Source of the DNA: Bryum argenteum
Taxonomy: Eukaryota; Streptophyta; Bryopsida; Bryales; Bryaceae
DNA length: 64,000 nucleotides
Reading direction: 5' to 3'
Assembly (NCBI GenBank): GCA_037043015.1
Contig: CM073324.1
Span: 10,933,013 to 10,997,012, forward strand
Shown: piece after piece, positions 1 to 9,864 of the stretch
Layout: each line of letters begins with the position of its first letter
How positions within the stretch are numbered: the first letter of the stretch is position 1
Made by a program: the position numbers and the translations under genes
The notes under the pieces: model-generated
What the model saw: the letters and a program-made list of their open reading frames with translations, nothing else
The model's database searches: none
What the model was told of the DNA's origin: nothing

Positions 1-149
1 TCTACGATAATCCTCGAGTGACCGATCAATTGAATAAAGATCGCGTACCCTGAATCACAAACTCTACGCCCGAAAGTCTCATCTTCACAACTTCGTGTAC
101 ATCAAGCAATGGACTACGAGAATAGCAATTTGTATATTACAATATTGCA

Positions 150-1775
150 GGCGCCAGTCCTCAGTGCTTGGCGGGCACCATCTCCGTGCCTTCTGGGCGT
201 GGTGCCTCTTTGCCTGCTTTTGGTGGTCCGCTTGTGAAATACTTGTACCCGCTGTAGAATATGGTTCCCCATCCTGCCAGCGACACAAACACAAACTGCA
301 AAACGAACGCACTGTCAGTTCCATTGCCTTCTCTAACAATCTTCTCTGCTCATACCCTTGCACTCCATGACTGCCATCACTATCTCCAGCTCTACTGAGT
401 AACCTCACTACACCGTGTCAACATTCTTGCAAACCTTCCCTCCCCAAACACCATGCATGCTCACTACTGAACCCCAATCCTCACTGCTCCTTTACCAACA
501 CTCCACTCCTGCCGATTGACGACCACAACGGGGAGTTGTAGCTTACGTGCTCTTCCTTCCACTTGGATGGGCTCATCGGGTCCTGCCAAATTGGAACTCT
601 CGCCGGTCCATGCGCATCAGCTGCTCATCAACACCACCACTACCATCAGTTTCGCCACTCGCCTCGTGCCTCTCCATACTTGCCACCCTAACATCACTCA
701 TCTACATGCTCTCATATCCATGACATCTGCACCGTCAATTTTCTTTCACCCAAGAACCACGAGGCTCCAGAACTATCCTGCCAATTCCTCATTTCACCTA
801 CTGCTTCCCACGCTCTGTTCCTGCCAATCCCATCCTGACGCCACTCCTCCATATCCTGCTCCCAAACACAGTAGTCGCAATGTCCACACAAATAATCACC
901 ACGTGCAGGAAATCGGCAATTACCCGCAAAACCACGCGACCATGCCAGCTGAGACGGGGAGCTGCGCAGCAGCCTGCCCGTGGTTCCCAGCTTCTGCATC
1001 ATCGCCATCCTCGTCCTCTCTGCTTCTGCCGCTCTCAGATCACTCGATGGTCAACGCTCCCAGCCGCACTGAGCTACCACACCAAACACGTACCATATCA
1101 AAACGCAAGCACCTTCGGAATCAGACGTGACCTAATGCGCGCTCCCCGACCACATAGCAACGCCATCATGGCATTGCATGCCGTCGGTGAAAACAAAGAA
1201 CAGTAACACAGCGCGAGATCGCAGACAGACAAGCCAGAAATGCCGATCCAGAAACCCTCGTCACGCGGATTTGAGCAATTCACTCACAACCACAAGAACA
1301 GATGGCAATCTAGAATGCCTTGGCTGCGATCTAGAAATGCCTGTGCTGCAGGAGCACGAGTACGAACACAGCAGCTGCGTTACTCCGCACCTAAATCTAG
1401 AATACTGCGAATCTAGTGGCACAACATCGTCCGCTGTTGTACGACCCTAGAGAAGGAATAAGCCCTGCAGTATGCCCTCACGAAAAACGATGCATAACGC
1501 AACAAGAGGTGACAATTCACGCATTGCGGAACTTCCAGTGGCGACCGCCGAAAAGGAAGGAATCAGAAGTCCACTTGCCTCCGGCAGGCGTGCAATTCAA
1601 GCGTAAAGATTGAGGAGCACAACGGGGGTTTGAAGGGGCATGGACACAAGCAAGGAGCAGGAGCCAAGACGAAACTTACATGGAGATGCGGGGCCAGAGA
1701 TGAATCGATCCAGGAGCACAGCCACTGTCGGAGGGAGGGGACGACAGCAATCGAGGTTCTAGGGTTTGGAGCTCG
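150..1775 (+). repeat. Left arm of a 1.6-kb inverted duplication
   Basis: Read on the reverse strand this arm matches 3145-4785. The match is uneven. The core (about 516-1130 against 3803-4380) is about 98% identical by eye, while the outer part (150-500) and the inner part (1140-1775) are roughly 80-88% identical with small indels. The arms flank a 1.37-kb spacer that holds a SINE. No terminal motif or target-site duplication was found at the arm ends, so this looks like a segmental inverted duplication rather than a transposon. Arm limits are accurate to about 20 bp. Confidence 0.85.
924..1008 (-). CDS. Possible first coding exon, mitochondrial-presequence-like (copy A, partial)
   Basis: An ATG at 1008 opens a 28-residue stretch that starts MAMMQKLGTTGRLLRSS. 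It is rich in Arg, Ser and Leu with no acidic residue, which is the composition of a cleavable mitochondrial targeting peptide. It runs into a plausible 5' splice site, GCGG|GTAATT, at 924/923. The same exon occurs in the opposite arm at 3925-4009 with the same 28 residues. I could not find a following exon that gives a recognisable mature protein, so the parent gene is unknown. The frame stays open for 98 codons, but those beyond the donor look like intron. It may be a functional 5' exon with distant partners, or a duplicated gene fragment. Confidence 0.3.
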
Positions 1776-2698
1776 CCTTCTCTCGTCTTTCGCTACTAGA
1801 ATGTGTCCTCTCGGATGTCCGAATCTTGTTCTCCACATTCCAACTTCTCTTCTCACTATTCTAATTGAATTGAACGAATCCTAAGTCCATGACTTGATGC
1901 AATTTTCATGGAAGTCAAAAGAAAAAAAAAATTCATGTATACTACGCCAGAGTTGTTGATTAGTGTTATGTTTCTTGAGAATTCAAAAATCTATGAGTTT
2001 TTTACTCTTAACATAAAATTTACCAATAATGTTGATTTCGATATTGTCAAAAAAATTCCAACTTGACCACTTTAAAGGGTAATAATATTGATCAACACTA
2101 AAAAATATTACTTTTTAAATGTAAATTATTGCATGTAATACTAATCAACAACTTTTTTGTAGTGTTGAGGTGAAATACGCATGATATTCTTGCACTTCAA
2201 TGATTTTAATTTATTCATGGTAAACATATATTGTATCGAATGTGAATAAAATGAATAACGATAATTATAAATGATTTTAATCAATACTAGTCAAATCAAC
2301 AAGTACTTTAGAGGTTGTAACTCTTTACATTATATAAGTTATCTAAAATATGAACCTTTTTGTATTTTCCTCAAATCTACTCATACATACGAGGTAGGAT
2401 GCTCAAAACCACTAATGATAAGAATTGCATAACAAAGCTTCAAACTTACAGTAAAAATTTTGTTTTCAACTTTTAACGAACCCTCTTTGTACATTTTAGA
2501 CAGTTTGGTTTTAGCTACACCCATGGCTTCCACTTCCAAAAAAAAATTAATCAACTCAAGATCAACCCAAAACCGATGATTCCAATTAGTGATATCTCCT
2601 CTACCCTTGGTCATTCCTCAACGAACCTATCAATCGTAATTGAATTGTCGAGCATTTGACCTTGTACATTTGAAGAGCACCTAATGTGATTTTGGAAA
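1776..2698. other. Spacer of the inverted duplication, no gene seen
   Basis: This is AT-rich DNA with short homopolymer runs and no convincing coding frame. A minus-strand open frame at 2381-2614 (77 codons) contains a tryptophan-rich stretch but matches nothing I can name with confidence. A 12-bp sequence at 2687-2698 is the 5' target-site duplication of the SINE that follows. Confidence 0.6.
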
Positions 2699-3064
2699 AA
2701 GGCACCACAAGCCTTGGCTTGGTGGTTAGGGCTTAGGCCCCCAATGAGGAGGTCGTGGGTTCTATTCCCCATGTCGGCGTGGTGCTCACCACTATAGTCC
2801 ACCCAACTATTGTGGGGGGTCTTTGGACGTTGTTGTATGGGTACCTCAAAGGCCTTTGGGGGGATACTATGTCAAGTATCTTCAAGGCATTAGTAACTAG
2901 GCTAGAAACTAGCGTAGTTATAGTGTCCACCCTCGAGAGGGGGAAGTAGTATTGTTCCAATTTCCCCTTGTCCGGTGGCCATCGGGATATTAGCATTACG
3001 AACGAACACTTCATTCACGCCGGCCCCTTAGAAAGGGACCGGAGTTTCTATCTATCTATCTATC
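2699..3064 (+). mobile_element. tRNA-derived SINE, copy 1, with target-site duplications
   Basis: The element is about 366 bp. Its head resembles a tRNA gene with an internal polymerase III promoter: an A-box-like TGGCTTGGTGG at 2715-2725 and a B-box-like GGTTCTATTCC at 2758-2768, about 32 nt apart. The body ends in a short TCTA repeat tail (about 3047-3064). It is flanked by the 12-bp direct repeat TGATTTTGGAAA (2687-2698 and 3065-3076), the mark of target-primed reverse transcription. Related copies lie at about 25,209 and 45,143. It has no coding capacity and would depend on a LINE in trans. The general layout resembles plant tRNA-SINE families such as Au, but I cannot assign a family. Confidence 0.85.
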
Positions 3065-3144
3065 TGATTTTGGAAATTGAAAGAGGGGGAGGAGAGAAAT
3101 AGAGGAAGTGTGGCTTCATGTGGCTCATGGCCAAACCATCCAAC

Positions 3145-4785
3145 AACCCCAAACCCTAAAACTGCAATTGCTCTCTCTCGTAGCCCGGGACATTTTTTTT
3201 CTCCGTCAGTTGCTGTGCTCCTCGATCGATCCAACTTTGGTCCCGCATTTCCACGTAAGTTGCTTCTTGGCTCTTTCACTACCACATTTTGCATCCTTGT
3301 GTCCGGCAATCTTGCTTGTGTCCATGCTCCTGCAATCCTCCGTCCTGCTCGTCATTCTTTACGCCTGAATTGCACGCCTGGCGGAGGCAAGTCGACTTCA
3401 CATTCCTTCCTTTTCGGCGATCGCCTCTGGAAGCTCCGCAATGCGTGAATTGTCAATCCGGGTGCATAGTGCATCGTTTGTCGTCAGGGCATTTTGCAGG
3501 GCTCATTCGTAGATCAACGGACGATGCTGTGTTGCTGGATTCGCAGCATTTCGGTGTCAGGGACGGAGTGAAGCAGCTGCTGCGTTCGTAGTCGTGCTCT
3601 TGCAGCCGCATTATGGGATTGCCTACTGCTCATGTGGTTGTGAGTCAATTGCTCGAATCCGCATGACGAGGATTTCTGGATCGGCATCGTTGGCTTGTCG
3701 TTCTGTGGTCTTGCGTGGTGCTACTGTTCCTTGCGCGGTTTTTTCACCGACTTCATGCAATGCCATGATACGGTTGCTATGTGGTCGGGAGCGCGCATTA
3801 GGTCACATCTGATTCCGAAGGTGCTTGCGTTTTAATATGGTATGTGTTTGGTGTGGTACCTCAGTGCGGCTGGGAGCGTTGATCATCGAGTGATCTGAGA
3901 GCGGCAGAAGCAGGGAGGACGAGGATGGCGATGATGCAGAAGCTGGGAACCACGGGTAGGCTGCTGCGCAGCTCCCCGTCTCAGCTGGCATGGTCGCGTG
4001 GTTTTGCGGGTAATTGCCGATTTCCTGCACGTGGTGATTATTTGTGTGGACATTGCGACTGCTGTGTTTGGGAGCAGGATATGGAGGAGTGGCGTCAGGA
4101 TGGGATTGGCAGGAACAGAGCGTGGGAAGCAGTAGGTGAAATGAGGAATTGGCAGGATAGTTCTGGAGCCTCGTGGTTCTTGGGTGAAAGAAAATTGACG
4201 GTGCAGATGTCATGGATATGAGAGCATGTAGATGAGTGATGTTAGGGTGGCAAGTATGGAGAGGCACGAGGCGAGTGGCGAAACTGATGGTAGTGGTGGT
4301 GTTGATGAGCAGCTGATGCGCATGGACCGGCGAGAATTCCAATCTGGCAGGACCCGATGAGCCCATCCAAGTGGAAGGAAGAGCACGTAAGCTTCAACTC
4401 CCCGTTGTGGTCGTAAGTTGGCAGGAGTGGAGAGGCAGTGAGGATTGGGGTTCAGCAGTGAGCATGCATGGTGTTGGTGGATAGAAGGTTTGCGAGATTG
4501 TAAACACGGGATAGAGAGGTTACTCAGTAGAGCTGGGGATGGTGATGGCAGTCATGGAGTGCAAGGCATGGTCAGAATAGTGTGTTACGGAAGGCAGTGG
4601 GAACTGATAGTGGGGTTGTTCGCAGTTTGTGTTTGTGGCACTGGCAGGATGGGGAACTGTATTCTACAGCGGGTACAAGTATTTCACAAGCGGGCCACCA
4701 AAAGCAGGAAAAGAGCCACCGTGCCCAGAAGGCATGGAGAGGGTGCCCCCCAAGAAAGGGGAGAAGAAGCACTGAGGACTGCACT
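3145..4785 (-). repeat. Right arm of the 1.6-kb inverted duplication
   Basis: This is the reverse-complement counterpart of 150-1775. The core at 3803-4380 is nearly identical to the left arm and both ends are more diverged. The fall in similarity on both sides of a conserved core suggests gene conversion between the arms or selection on the core. Confidence 0.85.
3925..4009 (+). CDS. Possible first coding exon, mitochondrial-presequence-like (copy B, partial)
   Basis: This is the opposite-arm counterpart of 924-1008. ATG is at 3925 and the same basic, acid-free N-terminus (MAMMQKLGTTGRLLRSS) is followed by a GCGG|GTAATT donor at 4009/4010. About 100 bp upstream the DNA is GC-richer and could be a leader. 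No downstream exon that completes a known protein was recognised up to 4800, so I treat it as a gene start or fragment of unknown identity. Confidence 0.3.
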
Positions 4786-7008
4786 TTCTTATTATCTGCC
4801 ATTTTCATGATTCATGCTTTTGGCACTCGCTGTGTAGATGAGATACGTGGGCAGGTTTGTGAAGTTTTTCAGTCTTCATTGGATTGGTGGAAGCATAGTC
4901 TGCACTTGCACAAAGCACCCCACGCCCTGAGTGTTAACTGTTCCTTTTTGCTCAATTTATTTCTTTGTACCGAAGAGACATTGTGTATGGTTACACTCTT
5001 ATGCCCGAGGACGAAGAAGCGATCTTGATGGCATTTATCCTATTGTTATGTCTTTCTTTGTGCCGTAACGTGGTGGTTTGTGCGTCCTATGGAAACAGTG
5101 TTGTTTGTAATGGAGAGTATTGTGACGTATTGGCATGGGGAACACTCAGTCTGCTGTAAGAGATGATGTCTTTTCCTGGTCTTTTGGAGTTTTAGAAATT
5201 CTCTATCGCCGACTCTACATGTAGTGTTAATTGTGATCATTAAAATTCCTTAGCTTTACTCCTCTAACCAGCACGTATAACAACAGACTTTTTAGGAATA
5301 GCAAACGCAATGTGTTATGAAGAAACAAGAAGTAGACGTGATTTTTAATCTTTAAGACCCTACACTGTCTAACCGATAATCATTCACCTGAAGGTATGAG
5401 AAAACATTTTTCCTGAAGGTATGAGAAAACATTTTTGCACATAACCGATATTGTTTTTTGATTCTTGAGTTCTACAATCTTGAAGTTAGTTTACTGAAAT
5501 GTAGATCATGGGAGGAGAACGTGTTATGAAGAGTTTGAATTCCTCCCAGCAAACGTTGATACAAAAGTATCAAGAAGGGCATCCCTCAAGTATTAGATCA
5601 TGGAGGCTCATAGGTGCACCATAAATTGAACATTCTAGACTTTTCTGTAACTCTTAGATACGTATGCAATTTTTAAACCTAATTTGTTTTCAAGCATCCT
5701 TCTTTATGAAGAGTTCAACTTTCACAGATTTAACATTGCATCACTGAAACACATACGTCATCGAACCTTCATTCACGATGGCCTTCTCCCTGCAACAGAA
5801 GTATTGACTTTGAGTAGATATACAAGTATTATTTGCCTGAACGAAGAACACTATCATAAGATCATTATTGAGTACTGAAATCTGCACCTGGAAGTTGAAG
5901 GAACACGATCTGATTGCCTTTCGTCACTAAATTCATTACGTCCTTAACCATCCACCAAGGATGAAATTCAATTCTTGCTCAGATCTGCAAGCCTACTTTC
6001 AACCTGGGTTGCAGCTACTCTGAAGAATTTAAGACCGACGTATAGAGCCATTAGAGTGACACTTGAACGTCTCTCAAATTCAGATTGTATGTGAAGCAAC
6101 CGATTGCCAATCAACATCATAAAAGTCCAACTGCATCAGAATATGACAAACCTGAAAAACTTTCTCAAGAAGTGTTAATAAAATCAAGAAAACTGGACTG
6201 CCAACGATTTTATAGTTTAGAAACTACTATACCTGCTGAGAATTGTAATGCCACACCCCAAAGCCACAACACATAACCGTAGAGGGTACATCCATCACAA
6301 GGATAGAAACCCATCCCATCACAACCTATCACGAATCGCAGATGAAGTATCATATGATTGCCTTCGTGGATTAAGCATGAGTTCATGACCACTAATCTTT
6401 ATAATAAAGAAGTTGTCTAACATCCGTTTGAGTGATCTCTCGTCAAATGCACGTAAGACTGCGGTAGTATTTTAAGATAAATTTAATTCCTACACTGATG
6501 GTGATCTTTCCCGAGCTTTAAACACGTTCCAAGAACTCACTCCAATGTGTATTGAAAGTGACACTCTGAAGCAACTCACAAGAGAAAAAGGAGGCCCAAT
6601 AAAATGACAGCAAGGGCATTGCGGAGCACAAGAACATCGAGAATGCTCTGAGGCTCATAGAAATAAGGCCTGAAAAATCCACCTTTTCTTCAAGACCCAG
6701 ACAAGCTGTTACAGGATTATTTACTGGGACACTGATCTACATACATATCCAGGGCTCGTGCGTCAGGGATTTGTACCCAATGTCGGACTTCATGAAGAAA
6801 CGAACTCTTCATATATGACAGGGAGCTGTATACACCCTGGAAGTGACGACACATTCTAGTTACCAGTCTAAACTAGTGTATCAACTTCTTGACTTCAACA
6901 TGATCGACAGATAACAAGTACAAACCTTGAATGATAGGAAGGTACTTCCTCAAACTCCTCACGCAGCTTCGAACTTTGAAATCTTCCAAAGTCTGGTCTT
7001 GGCTGTGA
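4786..7008. other. Intergenic region, no gene recognised
   Basis: There are several open frames of 60-75 codons on both strands, none with a recognisable domain. A 25-bp tandem duplication (unit CCTGAAGGTATGAGAAAACA plus five T) lies at 5387-5436. The part near 6840-7008 is probably the 3' untranslated region of the V-ATPase gene that ends at 7009. Confidence 0.5.
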
Positions 7009-7758
7009 TCAGAAGAAGATGTCTTCGTCTTCATCTGGCTTGGCTTGGCTAGGACTTGATCGAGCCGCATTCTCCTCCATGTATGCCTTATTTTTGGCCA
7101 GTTGCTTGTCCACCTCTTTCTTCTTGTAAGCCTGAACCTTCTTCAACCTAAAAAACTCCTCCCTCTCCAATTCATCAAGCTCGCCTCGAATGTACGAGAT
7201 CGTGTTCTCGAGCTTCGGCTTCACAACATTCTCGAGAGCGTTCACCCTCCGGTTGGTAGTCTTGATAGCCTCGTCCAATGTCAGGAAGGAAGTCTGCAAC
7301 GAAGCAAGTTCCACCAGAACCTCGATAGCTTTCACAAACGCCGATTTAGAGAGCTGGATCTGCTGGCCACCTCGACCCAGGCCTGTGAGGTCGTTCTTCG
7401 ATTCGCCAGCCTCCGTAAAGTGCTCGAATTTAGGAAGCTTCACTCCTGCAACATTATCCTGCCTAGCCCTCACTTTGACCGACGCTTTGTCCACATTCTC
7501 GAACACCACATACTTAATGTTATCCCCGGCTGCGTACTTGGCTTCCGTCAAGGAAAACGCGGACGCCTTCATGGTCTCCCCCATCGACTCCTTTGTCTCC
7601 ACGATCCGCTTCAGAATCTGCCGGAACTGCATGGTGAGCGCATCACTTTTCTTCTTCAACAGTTGATGCCCCTTCGTGGCGCCCACCAGCCGGCCCTTCA
7701 CCATCCCCATCATGGTAATGGTAGGTGCCACATTCAAACGATTCGTTTGCCCCGACAT
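7009..7758 (-). CDS. VHA-D: V-type H+-ATPase subunit D
   Basis: A 249-residue protein encoded by one uninterrupted exon. Subunit D is the central rotor stalk of the V1 sector. With subunit F it transmits torque from ATP hydrolysis in the A3B3 head to the membrane ring, acidifying the vacuole and endomembrane compartments. The N-terminus reads MSGQTNRLNVAPTITMMG and is followed by the conserved KGRLVGATKGHQLLKKKSDAL block (residues 21-41). Two long helical stretches (about 15-70 and 130-215) form the expected coiled coil, with the RVNALENVVKP motif near residue 170 and a lysine-rich stretch before an acidic tail. Length and lack of introns match land-plant homologues. An AG acceptor-like site at about 16 nt upstream of the ATG suggests an intron in the 5' leader. 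The gene looks intact. Confidence 0.97.
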   Translation of the reverse strand: MSGQTNRLNVAPTITMMGMVKGRLVGATKGHQLLKKKSDALTMQFRQILKRIVETKESMGETMKASAFSLTEAKYAAGDNIKYVVFENVDKASVKVRARQDNVAGVKLPKFEHFTEAGESKNDLTGLGRGGQQIQLSKSAFVKAIEVLVELASLQTSFLTLDEAIKTTNRRVNALENVVKPKLENTISYIRGELDELEREEFFRLKKVQAYKKKEVDKQLAKNKAYMEENAARSSPSQAKPDEDEDIFF

Positions 7759-8375
7759 CTTGACTTACCACTTCCTGTACAAAAATATCAAGTCAGGCAC
7801 ACCTCTCTGCAAACCCTAAAAGCGATCAACGACCCCTCGAGCGATTCAAAGCTGACTTGAAATCACCAAAGAGAATGGAAATTCGCAAAGATCTCAGAGT
7901 CTCTCTAAAAACCCTAAAACCAGATCGACCGACCGGCCACTTAAACGCAATATTTCAGACTGTGGACCCAATGCCGTGAAAGTAAAAGTAACGGAGAAAT
8001 TCCATAGCATCTCGAGCAGAGGGAAACCTTACGTGCGCCGATGGATATGAGATTGGTCGATCGATCGTCCTCTTCGCAACAACCCCCGAGGTCGCGGAAT
8101 CGAGGGTATGGTACCAGATTTGAATCGCCTGGAATTCTGATTATCCTCCGATTACGCTTCTCGCACCATCGACCACGGGATCGATGCGTGAAGCCCTGCG
8201 CACTGCATCTGTTAGAGAATCGTAGAGAAGCTCTCGAAGCAAAGCATTGCCACAACCAAGCAACCAGCCAGACTGTCTAGTCACCACTCTGCCAGCTTTA
8301 CTGGAAAATCAGGCTGATTTGGAGCCCTTACGTGTGAACCCCCAATTTGGCATTGTACTCCCTCTGTCCCATTAA
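7759..8375. promoter_or_regulatory. Upstream region of VHA-D (leader and promoter)
   Basis: The sequence reads towards VHA-D on the minus strand. A pyrimidine-rich stretch ending in TTTTTGTACAG just before the start codon looks like a 3' splice site of a leader intron. The GC-richer part at about 8030-8280 may hold the non-coding first exon and core promoter. No TATA box could be assigned with confidence. Open frames here overlap on both strands and look spurious. Confidence 0.4.
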
Positions 8376-8610
8376 CCCTTAAACGTCAGACCCAGCCCGA
8401 GGGGTTGGGATTTTTTTTGGAGAGAATCTTGCTCATAACTTACACTCCATTATACCAAATGGAATTTTTAGAATTCCAAACTGAGCACCTTAAAGAGATC
8501 TATACTTTCTTAGAATAGAGTTCAAGCAAATTAAAAACAAAATAATGCTAAAAATGGAGTTTAAAAGAGATTTTGGGTGTGGTATCAGGAAAGCATATGA
8601 CGTTTAAGGG
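8376..8610. mobile_element. TTAA-flanked piggyBac-type MITE (235 bp)
   Basis: Perfect 13-bp terminal inverted repeats CCCTTAAACGTCA (8376-8388) and TGACGTTTAAGGG (8598-8610) are flanked by TTAA on both sides (8372-8375 and 8611-8614). TTAA duplication is the signature of piggyBac transposases. There is no coding capacity. A hairpin, CCCAGCCC / GGGTTGGG, lies at 8391-8409, 15 nt from the left tip, the same place as in other elements of this window. Confidence 0.9.
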
Positions 8611-8849
8611 TTAACTTTGTCAAGTAGGTTCTTTCAAATCTACCTATTCAGATCAAATTGAGACAACTTACAGGACGTAAATCCTTGCAAATAAAATTTG
8701 CCTTCTTATCGCAGATAGGTTGTGAAGCGTAATCCCTTGTTGTGCAGATTTTCCCTCGTAGTAGGGAATTACGAAAATATTATTTGCTACCTTCCTTCGG
8801 TTTTGAGTTTCATCACTATTTTGGATGATTCATGTAGACCTTTATGTCT
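8611..8849. other. Short intergenic stretch, nothing recognised
   Basis: It lies between the 235-bp MITE and the foldback at 8850. There is no gene, repeat or conserved motif that I can support. Confidence 0.5.
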
Positions 8850-8943
8850 GGCAATCACTTGCGACGTGGGAAGTACGCCAAATAATCCCTCTCCTCCTCG
8901 CCAGGGTACTATTTGGCACATTACCCTGGTCGCAGGTGATTGC
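8850..8943. other. Imperfect 94-nt foldback hairpin
   Basis: Left arm 8850-8890 and right arm 8902-8943 are imperfect reverse complements over about 40 nt with roughly 80% pairing, including the outer blocks GGCAATCAC / GTGATTGCC and the inner block GCCAAATA / TATTTGGC. The loop is about 10 nt. Size, arm pairing and small bulges fit a plant microRNA precursor, but short foldback MITEs look the same, and I recognise no known mature miRNA in either arm. Confidence 0.5.
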
Positions 8944-9768
8944 CTTATACAAAATCATTGCTACAAAGGGAGTGTATATTTGCTTTTGAAGTGGGTTCTA
9001 TTTTCCTACTAATGAATGAAAATGGTCTCACACCACACAAAATTCATATTGTCATAGTCATCGAGGAGTGGTCAAGAAAATCAATTTTGGCTAACATTAG
9101 GAGATTGTACTATTTGGGAACATGAATTTTGCATTGAGTCAATAGGTTTTAGATGTTAGTTTTCCGTAGCACACTAGCAATCTTGAAATAGATTGAACCA
9201 AAGTGTAGTATGATTATTCTCAATCTATATGAATATATCATAAATTTTCAAAGTTTTGTATGCTTGATTACCTATCTATGTGCATACACTCCTCCTAAAA
9301 GCGTGCACAAGGACGTGTCACCTTTTGGTGACTTGTGCAGTTGTGCCAAATCTATGAATGTCTTGTGTTGCATTTATTATGAGATTAGTATCTTGTGTGT
9401 ACAATATTAGGTGAGTTTTTGCTTGAGAATGCGTGCATTTACAGCTTGAAATGCTTCTAGAGGGATGCTTAAGTATGAGTGTTCCTACTCTAGGTGTATA
9501 AAACCCATGCAATCCAAATTGTACATCATGGGTACATTAAAACTTAAAAATTAAAAGCTATAATATAAGTCCTTCTTAAATGTCCATAGTATACAATTTT
9601 TGGTCCTATGCAATTTTTGATCATCCTATAATATACCACCTTTGCAAGAGGAACTTACTGCTTGATTATTTGCAAGGAAAACAAAGAGTTGTATGGACTT
9701 TTACAAATTACAAGGCTTCCAAAGACAATGTCTAAGTTAAACTCAAGCCAACTAAAGTATGCAAAGTT

Positions 9769-9772
<4 letters not shown>

Positions 9773-9862
<90 letters not shown>
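9773..9862. repeat. (AT)n microsatellite, about 45 units
   Basis: An uninterrupted run of about 90 bp of alternating A and T. It creates an apparent Tyr-Ile open frame that is not a gene. Confidence 0.97.

Positions 9863-9864
<2 letters not shown>

Noticed and set aside
516-1130. A 204-codon plus-strand frame conserved in both inverted arms (counterpart 3803-4366)
   Set aside because: Low-complexity Ser/Pro/His-rich translation without a domain, antisense to the presequence-like exon. Conservation reflects high nucleotide identity of the duplicated core, not evident coding constraint.
2381-2614. A 77-codon minus-strand frame with a WxxxLELINFFLE-like stretch, reminiscent of Myb/SANT-like domains of Harbinger elements
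   Set aside because: Similarity too weak to support, no second element gene, no terminal repeats.
2715-2768. A-box and B-box-like sequences as a functional tRNA gene
   Set aside because: No acceptor stem or anticodon arm can be folded, and the unit recurs with a SINE body and target-site duplications.
7102-7860. A 252-codon frame on the plus strand
   Set aside because: Antisense shadow of the V-ATPase subunit D gene.
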